Assembly: GCA_002722105.1 (NCBI GenBank)
Contig: PBKF01000015.1
Location: 51,716-67,666, forward strand
Source: Fidelibacterota bacterium
GTDB taxonomy: Bacteria; Marinisomatota; Marinisomatia; Marinisomatales; UBA1611
Reading direction: 5' to 3'
DNA: 15,951 nt
The notes below the pieces were generated by a model. The model searched no databases. It was not told the DNA's origin and saw nothing but the letters and a program-made list of their open reading frames with translations. Below, one piece after another: positions 15,330 to 15,951 of this stretch. Position 1 is the first letter of the stretch; the number at the start of each line of letters is the position of its first letter. Made by a program: the position numbers and the translations under genes.

Positions 15330-15951
15330 TTATTTTTTCTTTTTTTTTGTGGGCCCTAAATACATAAATAGTTGGAAGGATAAACCAGTGGAACGGGAAT
15401 ATTCTGATGGGAGGCCTTCAAACCTATGCGGGTATTCTTTGTAATTTGAGCCATATTTATTAATGTTAGTTGTATCGCTGGGATCCCAGGCAAGAAGTAC
15501 TTTTGAAAAGGGCATGGATCTGAAATCATGAAAATATCCAAATTCTACAGCCCACTTTGTACTAAAGCGACGACCATAAAGCATACCGAATCTAATACTT
15601 TCGCCTCCGGAAACACCCTCTGGAATATACATTAATCGATAACCTGTCCATGCTACACCAAAAGGGTTTTTAAGATTAATACGCTTATCACCTTTGAATT
15701 TATAGTAAGTGGCATCGAAACTAGAATTAGGAGCTAAATTGTATGAAATATTAATTACGTCCCATTTACGGTCTCTTTTATATAATACCCGATTTAAATC
15801 AATACCACTCCCAGAGAATGGTATCCCTGCTCTTAATCCCAGGTCTGTATATCTTCCCAATCCATGCCGCCACCAAATAACAGGAATCAAATTTTCAGCA
15901 GCAAAAGTAAACCCCATATTTGTTTCCCCTTTTTTCGGCATTTGAGGGATA
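15330..15951 (-). CDS. probable outer-membrane beta-barrel protein, 5' end outside the window
   Basis: Only the C-terminal part is present. The frame stays open to the window edge (codons for I-P-Q precede the ATG at 15941), and that ATG has no ribosome site, so the gene very likely begins beyond 15951. The visible 200-odd residues alternate polar and aromatic or hydrophobic residues with turns rich in Gly, Asp and Asn: NLIPVIWW, YTDLGLRAGIPF, WDVINISYNL, FGVAWTGYRLMYI, SIRFGMLYGRR and WAVEFGYFHDF. This is typical of amphipathic beta strands. The end is odd: FQLFMYLG is followed by PT and five lysines, whereas many barrel proteins end in an aromatic residue. The poly-lysine codons form an A-rich run of about 20 bases before the next gene. 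Confidence 0.7.
   Translation of the reverse strand, partial: IPQMPKKGETNMGFTFAAENLIPVIWWRHGLGRYTDLGLRAGIPFSGSGIDLNRVLYKRDRKWDVINISYNLAPNSSFDATYYKFKGDKRINLKNPFGVAWTGYRLMYIPEGVSGGESIRFGMLYGRRFSTKWAVEFGYFHDFRSMPFSKVLLAWDPSDTTNINKYGSNYKEYPHRFEGLPSEYSRSTGLSFQLFMYLGPTKKKKK

Noticed and set aside
1..15951. CRISPR arrays, insertion sequences, phage genes or toxin-antitoxin pairs
   Set aside because: No direct-repeat array, transposase, integrase or small paired genes are visible. All genes are co-directional, and their content is mostly housekeeping.

Overview
The window is an AT-rich, gene-dense stretch of bacterial chromosome. All 16 protein genes and the single tRNA gene lie on the minus strand, so transcription runs from position 15951 towards position 1. 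Several features fit the Fibrobacterota/Chlorobiota/Bacteroidota side of the bacterial tree, possibly a marine Marinimicrobia-like (SAR406) lineage: a fused E1 alpha-beta 2-oxoacid dehydrogenase, a PTPS-type QueD with an SDEKN...FGK insert, a YhhQ transporter, and dense overlapping genes. This placement is inference from gene content and cannot be settled from the sequence alone. I see no phage, transposon, CRISPR or integration signals.

Layout in transcription order. Block 1 (15951 to 12157): the 3' part of a probable outer-membrane beta-barrel protein, an unrecognised all-alpha protein, an MBL-fold hydrolase, a DUF309 protein, a degenerate response-regulator receiver, and endonuclease III. 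Block 2 (12091 to 2747): a QueD/PTPS-like protein whose catalytic Cys position is Asp, a YhhQ queuosine-precursor transporter, GTP cyclohydrolase I, dihydrolipoamide dehydrogenase (E3), octanoyltransferase LipB, a fused E1 alpha-beta, E2 with one lipoyl domain, a SAM methyltransferase, lipoyl synthase LipA, and a membrane-anchored protein of unknown function. Block 3 (2634 to 127): Lon protease and tRNA-Val(UAC).

The core of the window is a self-contained 2-oxoacid dehydrogenase operon. E1 decarboxylates the 2-oxoacid, E2 carries the acyl group on its lipoyl arm, and E3 reoxidises the arm. LipB and LipA build the lipoyl group on E2. A methyltransferase of unknown substrate is locked into this operon by overlaps on both sides. 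Upstream, FolE supplies dihydroneopterin triphosphate, the substrate of COG0720 (QueD/PTPS) enzymes, and YhhQ imports preformed queuosine precursors.

Most gene junctions are stop/start overlaps (ATGA, TTGA, TAATG) or gaps under 15 nt, which implies strong translational coupling. The larger gaps are 112 nt before lon, 65 nt before queD, 52 nt between lon and the tRNA, and 40 nt before lipB. The lipB gap holds a perfect 10-bp inverted repeat. The items most worth a second look are the Cys-to-Asp QueD-like protein beside a salvage transporter, the coupled methyltransferase, the lipB inverted repeat, and the unknown cluster upstream of nth. No stretch over 300 bases lacks a gene.
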